Positions 25,478 to 34,168 of a DNA stretch of 64,000 nt are shown piece after piece. Location of the stretch: assembly GCA_963738205.1 (NCBI GenBank), contig CAVTVQ010000008.1, forward strand, positions 1-64,000, read 5' to 3'. A program made the position numbers and the translations under genes. Source of the stretch: DATFQE01 sp963738205. GTDB taxonomy: Bacteria > Actinomycetota > Thermoleophilia > Gaiellales > Gaiellaceae. Below the pieces are notes generated by a model, which searched no databases, had not been told where the DNA came from, and saw only the letters and a program-made list of their open reading frames with translations. How positions within the stretch are numbered: the first letter of the stretch is position 1; each line of letters starts with the position of its first letter.

Positions 25478-26917
25478 TCAAGCGCCAGGACGGGTGGGGG
25501 CCTCCGCAGGTCGGGCAGGGCGGCCCTTCGTCGGCTCGAGCTTGCTCCAGGCCTCGGCGAGCACGTCGCCGAGGATCCCCGCGATCTCGTCGAACTCGGC
25601 CGGGCCGGCGATCAAGGGCGGCGAGATCTGGACCACGGGGTCGCCGCGATCGTCCGCGCGGCAGATCAACCCGCGCTCGAACAGACGGGGCGAGAGGAAC
25701 CGGCGGAGCAAGGTCTCCGATTCCTCCTCGCTGAACGTCTCGCGGGTCTCCTTGTTCTTGACGAGCTCGACGGCGTAGAAGAAGCCCGCGCCCCTCAGGT
25801 CGCCCACGATCGGTAGGTCGAGCAGCTGGGCGAGGGTGGCGCGGAAGCCGTGCTCGTGTTCGCGCACGTGCTCGACGATCCCCTCCCGTTTCATGATCTC
25901 GAGGTTCTTGAGCGCGATCGCCGCCTGAACCGGGTGGCCGCCGAACGTGATTCCGTGCGAAAAGCTCGCCGACTCCTGCAGGAACGGCTCCATCACCGCG
26001 TCGCGCGCGACGACGGCTCCGATCGATGCGTACGCCGAGGACAGGCCCTTCGCGCAGGTCACGAGGTCGGGCTGGATGTCGTAGCGCTCGGAGCCGAACC
26101 AGTGGCCCACGCGGCCGAAGCCGGTGATCACCTCGTCCGCGCAGAGCAGGATCCCGTAGTCGTCGCACAGCGCCCGGACGCCCGGGAAGTAGCCCGCCGG
26201 CGGCGTGAATGCGCCGCCCGCGTTCTGGACCGGCTCCATGATCACCATGGCCACCGTGTCGGCGCCCGCTGCGTCGATGGTGTGCTCGAGGTCGTCGAGC
26301 AGGAACGCGGTGAACTCGGCCTCGGTCTCCCCGGGCGGGCGGTGGTAGCGGTTCGTGTTCCTGACGTGGAGCACGTCCGGGACGAGCGGCTCGTACGGCG
26401 CTCGGAGCGACGGGATGCCGTTGATCGACAGCGCGCCCATGGTCGTGCCGTGGTAGGCGACGTTGCGGGAGATCACCTTCCAGCGCCGCTCGCCGCGGGC
26501 GGCGTGGTACTGGCGCGCGAGCTTCCAGGCCGATTCGACCGCCTCCGAGCCGCCGGAGACGAAGAAGACGCGGTTCAGGTCGCCGGGGGCCAGCGAGGCG
26601 ACCTCGGCCGCGAGCTCGATCGCGCGCGGGTGCGCGTAGGACCAATTGGTGTAGAAGGGCAGCTCGCGCAGCTGGGCGGCCGCCGCCTCGCCGACCTCGT
26701 CCCCGAACGAGTACCCGATCTGCACCGCGAACAGGCCGGCGAGCGCATCGAGGTAGCGACGGCCCTGGGCGTCTTCGAGGTAGCAGCCGTCCCCGCGCAC
26801 GATGATCGGAGGCCCGCCCTCCGTGTACTCGCCCATCCGCGTGAAGTGGAGCCAGAGGTGGTCGCGCGCCATGCGCTGCCACTCGTGGATGGACGGGGCG
26901 GTCTCCGGCGTGGTCAT
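25478..26917 (-). CDS. class III aminotransferase, putrescine/diamine transaminase-like
   Basis: A 479-residue PLP enzyme of the omega-transaminase group. Visible signatures: N-terminal HFTRMGEYTEGGPPIIVRGD, FFVSGGSEAVESAWKLARQY, Asp pair in LLCADEVITGFGRVGHWF, and the PLP Lys in DLVTCAKGLSSAYASIGAVV (about residue 290). In SpuC/YgjG-type catabolism such an enzyme moves the amino group of putrescine to pyruvate or 2-oxoglutarate, giving 4-aminobutyraldehyde, the substrate of the aldehyde dehydrogenase at the head of this operon. The start overlaps the potC stop by ATGA. Diamine specificity is inferred from context. Confidence 0.85.
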   Translation of the reverse strand: MTTPETAPSIHEWQRMARDHLWLHFTRMGEYTEGGPPIIVRGDGCYLEDAQGRRYLDALAGLFAVQIGYSFGDEVGEAAAAQLRELPFYTNWSYAHPRAIELAAEVASLAPGDLNRVFFVSGGSEAVESAWKLARQYHAARGERRWKVISRNVAYHGTTMGALSINGIPSLRAPYEPLVPDVLHVRNTNRYHRPPGETEAEFTAFLLDDLEHTIDAAGADTVAMVIMEPVQNAGGAFTPPAGYFPGVRALCDDYGILLCADEVITGFGRVGHWFGSERYDIQPDLVTCAKGLSSAYASIGAVVARDAVMEPFLQESASFSHGITFGGHPVQAAIALKNLEIMKREGIVEHVREHEHGFRATLAQLLDLPIVGDLRGAGFFYAVELVKNKETRETFSEEESETLLRRFLSPRLFERGLICRADDRGDPVVQISPPLIAGPAEFDEIAGILGDVLAEAWSKLEPTKGRPARPAEAPTRPGA

Positions 26918-27756
26918 GCAGCTCCCTTCGAGCGGCGGTTCTGGATGAGGATGTTCGCGAGCATGGCGCCGAGGGCGACGACGAAGATCGCCGTGGCGAT
27001 CACGTTCACCTGCGGCGGGGCGCCGACGCGGGCAGCGCCCCACACGAACAGCGGGAAGGTCACCTCCGCGCCGGAGTTGAAGTAGGTGATGACGAAGTCG
27101 TCCACCGACAGGGCGAACGAGAGCAGTGCGCCCGCGAGGATCGCCGGGGCGATGAGGGGCAGCGTCACCTTGCGGAAGGTCGTCCACTCGTTCGCGCCCA
27201 GGTCGAGCGCGGCCTCCTCGAGATGGCGGTCGAACCCGATGAGCCGCGCCTTCACGGTCACGACCACGTAGCTGACGCAGAACATGATGTGGGCGATCGC
27301 GATCGTCCCGAAGCCGGTTGCGACGTTCATCGTCAGGAACAGCGCGAGCAGTGAGGCACCCAGGACGATCTCGGGTGTCGCCATCGGCAGGAAGACGAGC
27401 AGGTTCGTCGAGCCGCGGCCGCGGAAGCCGTAACGAACCAGCGCGAGAGCGATCAGCGTCCCCAGCGTCGTCGCGAACAGGGCCGCGATCGCCGCGATCT
27501 GCAGCGACAGGCTCATCGCGTCGACGAGCCCGGGCACCGCGTTCCAGTTCGCCCAGTTGTCGAGCGTGAAGCCCTGCCACGTGTAGTTGAAGCGGCCCGC
27601 AGGGTCGTTGAACGAGAACGCGATCACGATCGCGATCGGCAGCAGCAGGTACGTGAAGGCGAGCAGCGCGTAGACGGTGAGCACGTGCCTGCGCACGAAG
27701 GCGAGCACGCTCCGCCGTGGTCGGACCCGGACAGACTCGGCCGCGACCGTGGTCAT
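26914..27756 (-). CDS. potC: spermidine/putrescine ABC transporter permease PotC (system 1)
   Basis: A 280-residue inner-membrane permease with about six helices. An N-terminal YALLAFTYLLLPIAIVIAFS helix is followed by FNDPAGRFNYTWQGFTLDNW, typical of PotC. The EAA loop that contacts PotA is clear: EEAALDLGANEWTTFRKVTL. Its start overlaps potB by 4 nt and its stop overlaps the aminotransferase by 4 nt, so translation is coupled along the operon. Confidence 0.92.
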   Translation of the reverse strand: MTTVAAESVRVRPRRSVLAFVRRHVLTVYALLAFTYLLLPIAIVIAFSFNDPAGRFNYTWQGFTLDNWANWNAVPGLVDAMSLSLQIAAIAALFATTLGTLIALALVRYGFRGRGSTNLLVFLPMATPEIVLGASLLALFLTMNVATGFGTIAIAHIMFCVSYVVVTVKARLIGFDRHLEEAALDLGANEWTTFRKVTLPLIAPAILAGALLSFALSVDDFVITYFNSGAEVTFPLFVWGAARVGAPPQVNVIATAIFVVALGAMLANILIQNRRSKGAA

Positions 27757-28610
27757 CCCGTCAGCTTCTCCGTCCCGAGCGCGCGGGAATAGATGACGAT
27801 GCCGACGAGGATGGCCGCCATGAGCACGAACGACAGAGCCGCAGCCGCTGGGTAGTCGATCAGCTCCAGGTACTTCGACTGGATCACGTTGCCGATCATG
27901 TGCTGCTTCGGCGTTCCGAGCAGCTGCGCGTTGATGAAGTCACCGGCAGCCGGGATGAAGGTCAGCAGCGTGCCGGCGAAGATCCCGGGCAGTGAGAGCG
28001 GCAATGTCACGCGCAGGAATGCCTTCGCCTTGCTGGCGTACAGGTCCTGCGCCGCCTCGATCAGCCGCCCGTCGATCTGCTCCAGCGAGACGTACAGGGG
28101 CAGGGCCATGAAGGGCAGGAAGTTGTAGGTGATGCCCGCGACGACGGCGGTCGAGGTGGCGAGCAGGCGTCCGTCGGGGCCCAGGAGGTGCAGGTCCTTG
28201 AGTGTGTTCACGACGAAGCCGTTGTCGGCCAGGATGCTCTGCCACGCGAGCGTCCGGATCAGGTACGTGACGAAGAATGGCGCGATGATCACGAGCAGCA
28301 GCAGGTTCTTCCAGCGCCCGCCGCGGAACGCGATCCAGTAGACCAGCGGGTAGCTGATCACGAACGCGAGCACGGTCGCGATCCCTGCGTAGACGAACGA
28401 GCGGATCAGGTGCTGGTCGTAGGTCTTGATCGCATCCCAGTAGTTCGAGAACTCCCACGAGAACGTGAACCCGAAGTCGAACGACCCGCTCTGCAGCGAC
28501 TGGTAGCCGAGGAAGCCGAGCGGGGCGAGGAAGAAGACCGCGAGAAACGCCAGCCCCGGCGCCAGCAGCAGGTAGGGCGTGAGCCAGCGGTGACGGTGCA
28601 GGAAGCTCAC
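27753..28610 (-). CDS. potB: spermidine/putrescine ABC transporter permease PotB (system 1)
   Basis: A 285-residue permease: N-terminal YLLLAPGLAFLAVFFLAPLG helix, then helices around NLLLLVIIAPFFVTYLIRTL. The EAA loop reads EAAQDLYASKAKAFLRVTLP. The GDFINAQLLGTPKQHMIGNV segment near the end is typical of PotB/PotH. It follows potD by 4 nt and overlaps potC by 4 nt. Confidence 0.92.
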   Translation of the reverse strand: MSFLHRHRWLTPYLLLAPGLAFLAVFFLAPLGFLGYQSLQSGSFDFGFTFSWEFSNYWDAIKTYDQHLIRSFVYAGIATVLAFVISYPLVYWIAFRGGRWKNLLLLVIIAPFFVTYLIRTLAWQSILADNGFVVNTLKDLHLLGPDGRLLATSTAVVAGITYNFLPFMALPLYVSLEQIDGRLIEAAQDLYASKAKAFLRVTLPLSLPGIFAGTLLTFIPAAGDFINAQLLGTPKQHMIGNVIQSKYLELIDYPAAAALSFVLMAAILVGIVIYSRALGTEKLTG

Positions 28611-28614
28611 GCGA

Positions 28615-29784
28615 TCAGGAGCCGATCAGCGTCTGCCACTTCTCGACGTAGTCCTGATTGTTGAGCGCCTCGGCGTCGAAGATCTTCACCTTCGACAGCG
28701 TGTCGGCATCCGGGAAGATCAGCGGGTTGCTTGCGAGCTTCGGGTCGATCTTGGCGAGCTCTTCCTTGGCCCCCTTGACGGGCGACACGTAGTTGACGTA
28801 CGCGGCGATCTTGGCGGCGACCTTCGGGTCGTAGACGAAGTTCATGTAGGTCGACGCCGTGTAGACGTCCCCGCCGGTCGGGATCAGCATGTTGTCCGTC
28901 CAGATCATTCCGCCGGACTCGGCGAGGTTCCATTCGAGGTTCTTGTTGTCGGCTGTGAGCTGGACGACGTCGCCCGACCACGACATGCAGGCGGCGAGAT
29001 CGCCCTTCGAGAGCGGGCCGGTGTAGTCGTTGCCGGTGAACTGGCGGATCTGGTCGTTCTTGACCGCCTTCTCGATCCGCTTGTACGCGCGGTCGAACGA
29101 GGCGTCGTCGACCTTGGTCGGGTCGTCGCCGTTCGCCTCCATCACCAGCCCCATCGAGTCGGCCATCTCGGTGAGGAAGGTGACCTTCCCCTTGAGGCTC
29201 TTGTCGTCGAGCAGCTGGTCGATCGAGGTGACCGGCTTCTTCGTCAGCTGCAGGTTCGACGCGATGCCGGTCATGCCCGACTGCCAGGGCAGGCTGTACT
29301 CGCGGCTCGGGTCGAAGCTCGGGCTCTTGAGCGAGTCCTGCAGGTTGGTGATGTTGGGGATCGCGCTCTTGTCGAGCTTCTCGGCCCAGCCCCGCTTGAT
29401 CAGCACGCTCGGGAAGCGCGAGTTGTCGGTGAGCACGATGATGTCTCGGTCGACCGACTGGCCCTGCGAGAGCGGCCGCTGGATCTTCCCGAAGTACGTG
29501 GCGTTGTCGTTGATGTCCTCGACGTACTTGACGCCGACGCCCGTCTTCTTCTTGAACTGCTCGAGCGTGGGACTCTTCTTGGTCTTGTCGTCGCGGTCGA
29601 TGTAGAGCGTCCAGTTCGAGAACCGGAGCGTGCTCGCGAGCTCCTTCGCGGCGGTCGTGGTGCCCTCGGCTTCGCTGGCGCCGCTCCCGCCGCCGCACGC
29701 AGCCAGGAGTCCGGGCAGGGTGAGCGCGGTGCCACCGAGCGCCGCGCGGCGCAGCAGCTCGAGACGCGTGAGCTGGTCGGTCAT
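28615..29784 (-). CDS. potD: polyamine-binding lipoprotein PotD/PotF (system 1)
   Basis: A 389-residue extracytoplasmic solute-binding protein. The leader holds an Arg pair and a lipobox (LELLRRAALGGTALTLPGLL, then AAC), so it may go through Tat and become a lipoprotein. Mature-part hallmarks are LRFSNWTLYIDRDD near the start, IIVLTDNSRFPSVLIKRGWA, ECF-type SWSGDVVQLTADNKN and NMLIPTGGDVYTASTYMNFV, as in PotD/PotF family members. It captures spermidine or putrescine for PotBC. Overlaps potA by ATGA. Confidence 0.9.
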   Translation of the reverse strand: MTDQLTRLELLRRAALGGTALTLPGLLAACGGGSGASEAEGTTTAAKELASTLRFSNWTLYIDRDDKTKKSPTLEQFKKKTGVGVKYVEDINDNATYFGKIQRPLSQGQSVDRDIIVLTDNSRFPSVLIKRGWAEKLDKSAIPNITNLQDSLKSPSFDPSREYSLPWQSGMTGIASNLQLTKKPVTSIDQLLDDKSLKGKVTFLTEMADSMGLVMEANGDDPTKVDDASFDRAYKRIEKAVKNDQIRQFTGNDYTGPLSKGDLAACMSWSGDVVQLTADNKNLEWNLAESGGMIWTDNMLIPTGGDVYTASTYMNFVYDPKVAAKIAAYVNYVSPVKGAKEELAKIDPKLASNPLIFPDADTLSKVKIFDAEALNNQDYVEKWQTLIGS

Positions 29785-30902
29785 GCAGAGTCCTCCTCGG
29801 TGTAGTCGACGACGAAGGCGGCTTCAGGGGCAAAGGTGAGCTCCACCGGCAGGCCGGTCGCGACGGCGTTCGCGCCCGGCTCGGCGTTCTGGACGTAGAC
29901 CATCAGCCGACCGGAGGGCGTGTCGACGACGTACTGCGTCGCGACGCCGACGTACGCGCTCTCGACGACGGTCCCGGCCACGCGGTTCGCGCCTTCCCGA
30001 GCGCCGAAACCGAGCTTCTCGGGCCTGATGCCGACCGCGACGCGGGACGCGCCAGGTGGCATGGCCTCCCCCGGCACCTGCACCTCGCCGCCGCCGTCGA
30101 GCCGGATGATGCCGCCGCCGGCGACCGTGCCCGGCAGCAGGTTCGAGGCGCCCAGGAAGCGGGCGACGAACGCGGTGCGCGGCTTCTCGTACAGCTCGGT
30201 CGGCGAGCCCAGCTGCTCGATGCGCCCTTTGTTCATCACCGCGATCTGGTCGGCCATCGTCATCGCCTCTTCCTGGTCGTGCGTGACGTGGACGAAGGTG
30301 ATCCCCATCTCGTGCTGGAGCCCCTTTAGCTCGAGCTGCATCTGCTTGCGCAGCTTGAGGTCGAGGGCGCCGAGCGGCTCGTCGAGCAGGAGCACCTGAG
30401 GCTTGTTCACGAGCGCGCGCGCGAGGGCGACGCGCTGCTGCTGGCCGCCGGACAGCTGGCGCGGCTTGCGCTTCTCGACGCCCTCGAGGTCGACGAGGCT
30501 GAGGATCTCGCGCACGCGGCCGTCGAGCTGCGGCCCCTTCAGGCCCTTGCGCCGCAGTCCGAACGCGACGTTCTCGGCGATGTTCAGGTGCGGGAAGAGC
30601 GCGTAGCTCTGGAACACCGTGTTGACGTCCCGCTTGTAGGGCGGCAGGCCGGTTACGCCCTGGTCGCCGAGGTAGATCGCACCTGCGTCCGGCTCCTCGA
30701 AGCCGCCGATCATCCGCAGCGTGGTCGTCTTGCCGCACCCGGATGGGCCGAGCAGCGCGAAGAACGAGCCGTGCGGAATCTCGACGCTGACGTCGTCCAC
30801 GGCGACGACGTCGTCGAAGCGCTTCGTGATGCGGTCCAGCCTGACGTCCGCCGGAACCGCGGCCGCTGCGGCTTCGTCCTGCTGGCGTTCCTTGAGGCTC
30901 AA
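29781..30902 (-). CDS. potA: spermidine/putrescine ABC transporter ATPase PotA (system 1)
   Basis: A 373-residue ABC ATPase: Walker A LLGPSGCGKTTTLRMIGGFE, Q-loop FQSYALFPHLNIAENVAFGL, signature RQLSGGQQQRVALARALVNK, Walker B LLLDEPLGALD, H-loop HVTHDQEEAM, and a C-terminal TOBE domain (about 285-370) with IRPEKLGFG. The start is TTG at 30902, overlapping the aldehyde dehydrogenase stop as ATTGA; no other start exists before the ABC domain. Coupled translation with the ALDH and potD genes is likely. Confidence 0.92.
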   Translation of the reverse strand: MSLKERQQDEAAAAAVPADVRLDRITKRFDDVVAVDDVSVEIPHGSFFALLGPSGCGKTTTLRMIGGFEEPDAGAIYLGDQGVTGLPPYKRDVNTVFQSYALFPHLNIAENVAFGLRRKGLKGPQLDGRVREILSLVDLEGVEKRKPRQLSGGQQQRVALARALVNKPQVLLLDEPLGALDLKLRKQMQLELKGLQHEMGITFVHVTHDQEEAMTMADQIAVMNKGRIEQLGSPTELYEKPRTAFVARFLGASNLLPGTVAGGGIIRLDGGGEVQVPGEAMPPGASRVAVGIRPEKLGFGAREGANRVAGTVVESAYVGVATQYVVDTPSGRLMVYVQNAEPGANAVATGLPVELTFAPEAAFVVDYTEEDSA

Positions 30903-32335
30903 TCCAGCTTGGCCATGACGTGCTTGATCTGGGTGTAGTCCTCGAGCGAGTACATCGAGAGGTCCTTCCCGTAGCCGGACTGCTTGTAGCCGCCGTGCGG
31001 CATCTCCGAAACCAGCGGGATGTGGTCGTTGATCCAGACGGTGCCGAACTCGAGCTTCCGAGCAGCGTTGAGCGCCCTCGAGATGTCGCGCGTGAAGACC
31101 GAGGCGGCGAGCCCGTACGGAACGTCGTTGGCCCACTCGAGCGCCTGGTCGTCGTCGGCGAAACGCTGCACGGTGACGACCGGGCCGAACACCTCGCGCT
31201 GCACGATCTCGTCGGTCTGCTCGACGCCGGTGACGACGGCCGGCTTGACGAAGAAGCCGCGGTCGCCGTTCGTCCCGCCGCCCGTGAGCACATTGGCTCC
31301 CTTGGCGCGGTCGAGGAAGCCGAGCACGCGGTCCTGTTGCGCCTTCGAGATCACCGGGCCCATCTCGATCTCGTCGCCCTCGGCGGGATCGCCGACGTGG
31401 AGCGACTCGACTGCCGGCACCAGCTCCTCGAGCAGGCGGTCGTAGATCTTCGGGCCGGCGACCACGCGCGAGGCGGCGGTGCAGTCCTGGCCGGAGTTCC
31501 AGTAGCCGCCGATCTTGATCGCCTCGGCCACCTGGGCCGGGTCGGCGTCGTCGAACACGATCACGGGCGCCTTGCCTCCGAGCTCGAGGTGGACGCGCTT
31601 GAGGGTCTCGGCCGCGGTACGCGCGATCTCCTTGCCGGTGGCGACGTCGCCGGTGAGCGAGACGAGCCGCACGTCCGGGTGGCGCACGATCCCCGCTCCG
31701 ACAGGCTCTCCATCGCCCGTGATTACGTTCAGGACACCCGGGGGGATCACGTCGGCGGCCAGCTGGGCGAAGCGAAGCGTCGAGAGCGGCGTCTGCTCCG
31801 ACGGCTTCAGCACCGAGACGTTGCCGGCGGCCAACGCGGGCGCGAACTTCCACACGGCCATCATCAGCGGGTAGTTCCACGGCGCGATCTGGCCGACGAT
31901 CCCGATCGGCTCCCGCCTGATCATCGACGTGTAGCCCTTCATGTACTCGCCTGCCGCGCGGCCCTCGAGGATACGGGCCGCGCCGGCGAAGAAGCGGATG
32001 TTGTCCGAGCTCACAGGCATCTCGTCGCGCGCGTACGAAAGCGGCTTGCCGACGTTCTGCGACTCGATCTGCGCGAGCTCCTCGCCGTGCTCGTCCAGCA
32101 GGTCGGCCAGCTTGAGCAGCACCTCGGCCCGCTCGGCGGGCGTCGTCTCGCGCCACTGGGGCCAGGCGCGCTTGGCCGCCTCGACCGCGCGGTCGACATC
32201 GGCCTGCGAGCCCTGCGGCACCTCGGCGATCGTCTCGCCCGTCGCCGGGTTGACGATCTCAGCCGTGTCTCCCTCGACGGCATCGACCCACTCGCCGCCG
32301 ACGAAGTTCTGGTAGCGCGCAACCGTGACGCTCAT
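30899..32335 (-). CDS. aldehyde dehydrogenase, 4-aminobutyraldehyde/betaine-type
   Basis: A 478-residue NAD(P)-dependent aldehyde dehydrogenase. Substrate tunnel and catalysis: IAPWNYPLMMAVWKFAPALA, catalytic Glu in HLELGGKAPVIV (about 252), catalytic Cys in NSGQDCTAASRVV (about 286), and REVFGPVVTVQRF. The PhdC/PuuC/PatD-like features and its position at the head of the pot operon with a diamine aminotransferase suggest it oxidises 4-aminobutyraldehyde to GABA. The candidate operator TGGACATCATGGCCAA lies 94 nt upstream of ATG 32335. Confidence 0.88.
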   Translation of the reverse strand: MSVTVARYQNFVGGEWVDAVEGDTAEIVNPATGETIAEVPQGSQADVDRAVEAAKRAWPQWRETTPAERAEVLLKLADLLDEHGEELAQIESQNVGKPLSYARDEMPVSSDNIRFFAGAARILEGRAAGEYMKGYTSMIRREPIGIVGQIAPWNYPLMMAVWKFAPALAAGNVSVLKPSEQTPLSTLRFAQLAADVIPPGVLNVITGDGEPVGAGIVRHPDVRLVSLTGDVATGKEIARTAAETLKRVHLELGGKAPVIVFDDADPAQVAEAIKIGGYWNSGQDCTAASRVVAGPKIYDRLLEELVPAVESLHVGDPAEGDEIEMGPVISKAQQDRVLGFLDRAKGANVLTGGGTNGDRGFFVKPAVVTGVEQTDEIVQREVFGPVVTVQRFADDDQALEWANDVPYGLAASVFTRDISRALNAARKLEFGTVWINDHIPLVSEMPHGGYKQSGYGKDLSMYSLEDYTQIKHVMAKLD

Positions 32336-32428
32336 GGGGATACCTCCGGGTTGATCAGCGAGGCGAGCGTAACCCTGCCAAATGGTCGGGACAAGGTGGA
32401 ACGAACGGCCGAGGCGCAGCGCGATTTT

Positions 32429-32444
32429 TGGACATCATGGCCAA
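32429..32444 (-). promoter_or_regulatory. candidate polyamine-regulon operator, site 1
   Basis: TGGACATCATGGCCAA, with a longer inverted flank TTTGG...CCAAA (32427-32445) in an unusually AT-rich patch. It lies just after the stop of potC2 and upstream of the ALDH-potADBC-aminotransferase operon. It matches sites 2 and 3 (consensus TGGACR-N4-GGCCAA). Confidence 0.55.
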
Positions 32445-32445
32445 A

Positions 32446-33255
32446 TTATCGCCCGCCGCCCGGCACTCCCGTTGCGGCGCCGCGACCGAGCCGCTGAGCC
32501 AGGTAGACCGGGATGATCGAGGCGACGATCACGAACAGCGCCACCACGTTGACGATCGGCTGCTCGATCGGACGGAAGAGGTTGGCGAAGATCCAGATCG
32601 GCAGCGTCTGCTGCGCGCCCGACGTGAAGACCGTCACCACCACCTCGTCGAACGAGAGCGCGAAGGCCAGCAGCCCGCCGGCGAGCAGCGCTGTCCGCAT
32701 CTGGGGGAAGGTCACGTAGCGGAACGTCTGCCAGGCGTCCGCGCCGAGATCGGAGGACGCCTCTTCGAGCGAGCCGGCCAGCCGGCGCAGGCGCGCAGCC
32801 GCGTTGTTGTAGACGACCACGATGCAGAAGGTGGCGTGGCCGATGATGATGGTCAGCAGGCCGAAGTCGAGGCCGATGGTCGTGTACGTCGTCTGCAGCG
32901 CCAGGCCGGTGACGATGCCGGGCAGGGCGATCGGCAGGATGACCAGGAGCGAGATCGTCTCGCGGCCGAAGAAGCGGTACCGGGACAGAGCGAGCGACAC
33001 GAGCGTCCCGAGCACGAGCGCGACGGACGTGGCGCCGATGGCGGCGAGCAACGAGGTCAAGAGTGCTTCGCGCACGTCCTCGTTGTGGTACGCGACCGAG
33101 AACCACTTCGTCGAGAAGTTCTCGATCGGCCAGCTCTGCGTGACGCTCTGGTTGAAGGCGTAGAAGCCGATCAGGAGCAGCGGCAGGTACATGAACGCCA
33201 GCGTGACGCCGGCACCGAGCCGAAGGAGCAGGCGCGTGAGACGGGACTCGACCAC
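32446..33255 (-). CDS. potC: spermidine/putrescine ABC transporter permease PotC (system 2)
   Basis: A 269-residue permease: first helix VTLAFMYLPLLLIGFYAFNQ, then the loop NFSTKWFSVAYHNEDVREAL, and the EAA loop EEASSDLGADAWQTFRYVTF. Helices include SLLVILPIALPGIVTGLALQ. The start is GTG at 33255, overlapping the TAG of potB2 by one base (TAGTG). It is the last gene of operon 2. It differs clearly from PotC of system 1, so the two systems are not a recent duplication. Confidence 0.9.
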   Translation of the reverse strand: MVESRLTRLLLRLGAGVTLAFMYLPLLLIGFYAFNQSVTQSWPIENFSTKWFSVAYHNEDVREALLTSLLAAIGATSVALVLGTLVSLALSRYRFFGRETISLLVILPIALPGIVTGLALQTTYTTIGLDFGLLTIIIGHATFCIVVVYNNAAARLRRLAGSLEEASSDLGADAWQTFRYVTFPQMRTALLAGGLLAFALSFDEVVVTVFTSGAQQTLPIWIFANLFRPIEQPIVNVVALFVIVASIIPVYLAQRLGRGAATGVPGGGR

Positions 33256-34151
33256 TACAGCGCCTCGAAGGCCTTCAGCCGCCTCGCGACCAGGATGTAG
33301 ACGACCATCACCGCGATCGGCACGAGCGTGAACGCGGCCGCCACCGGTAGGTTCGTGCCGCGCTGGTCGTAGATGACCGTGCCGATGAACTGCTGGCTCG
33401 TGATCAGGTCGGGCGCGATGTAGTCGCCCAGCGTCAGGGAGAACGTGAAGATCGAGCCGGCGACCACCGCAGGGAACGCGAGCGGCAGCGTGACGCGGAG
33501 GAACGTCCGCAGGGAGCGTCCGCCGAGGTCGGCGGACGCCTCGAGGAGCGAGGAGGGGATCCGCTCCAGACCCGCATAGATGGGCAGGATCATGAACGGG
33601 AGCCACAGGTACGTGAAGACGAGCCAGAGCCCCACGGATGAGTAGCCGTCGAAGGTGAGGCCGAACGGGTCGAGCGCCCAGTTGACGACGCCCGAGCCGG
33701 AGAGGATCGTCCGCCACGCATAGGCCTTGACCAGGTAGCTGGCCCACAGCGGCATCAGCACCGCGACGACGAGCAGGTTCCGCGTGCGCGGCGATGCGAC
33801 GCGCGCCATGTAGTACGCGATCGGAAAGGCGAGGACCGCGTCGGCGACCGTGACGAGCGCGGCCATCCGGATCGTGCGCCACGCGACCTCGCGATAGACC
33901 TCTTCCTCGAAGATCCGGCGGAAGTTGTCGAGCGTGTAGTCGTGGACGATCTCGGACGTGAACGGGTTCGTGTCCCAGAGCGAGGCGAGGAGCAGCACGA
34001 ACAGCGACCCGCCGTAGCCGATGAGCAGCCACCCGATCGGCACGGCAAGCAGCAGGAAGAGCCCCGCGCGCGGATGTCGGTAGAAGAACGTCGAGAGCCG
34101 CCGCCCCAGGGTTTCCCGGGGCGGCGGCTCCACGTACGGGGTCGAGGTCAC
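33255..34151 (-). CDS. potB: spermidine/putrescine ABC transporter permease PotB (system 2)
   Basis: A 298-residue permease with a polar N-terminus (VEPPPRETLGRRLSTFFYRH) and a first helix AGLFLLLAVPIGWLLIGYGG. The EAA loop reads EASADLGGRSLRTFLRVTLP, and GDYIAPDLITSQQFIGTVIY marks the PotB/PotH type. It starts 17 nt after potD2 and overlaps potC2. Confidence 0.9.
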   Translation of the reverse strand: MTSTPYVEPPPRETLGRRLSTFFYRHPRAGLFLLLAVPIGWLLIGYGGSLFVLLLASLWDTNPFTSEIVHDYTLDNFRRIFEEEVYREVAWRTIRMAALVTVADAVLAFPIAYYMARVASPRTRNLLVVAVLMPLWASYLVKAYAWRTILSGSGVVNWALDPFGLTFDGYSSVGLWLVFTYLWLPFMILPIYAGLERIPSSLLEASADLGGRSLRTFLRVTLPLAFPAVVAGSIFTFSLTLGDYIAPDLITSQQFIGTVIYDQRGTNLPVAAAFTLVPIAVMVVYILVARRLKAFEAL

Positions 34152-34168
34152 GAGCCCGGCGGATTCGG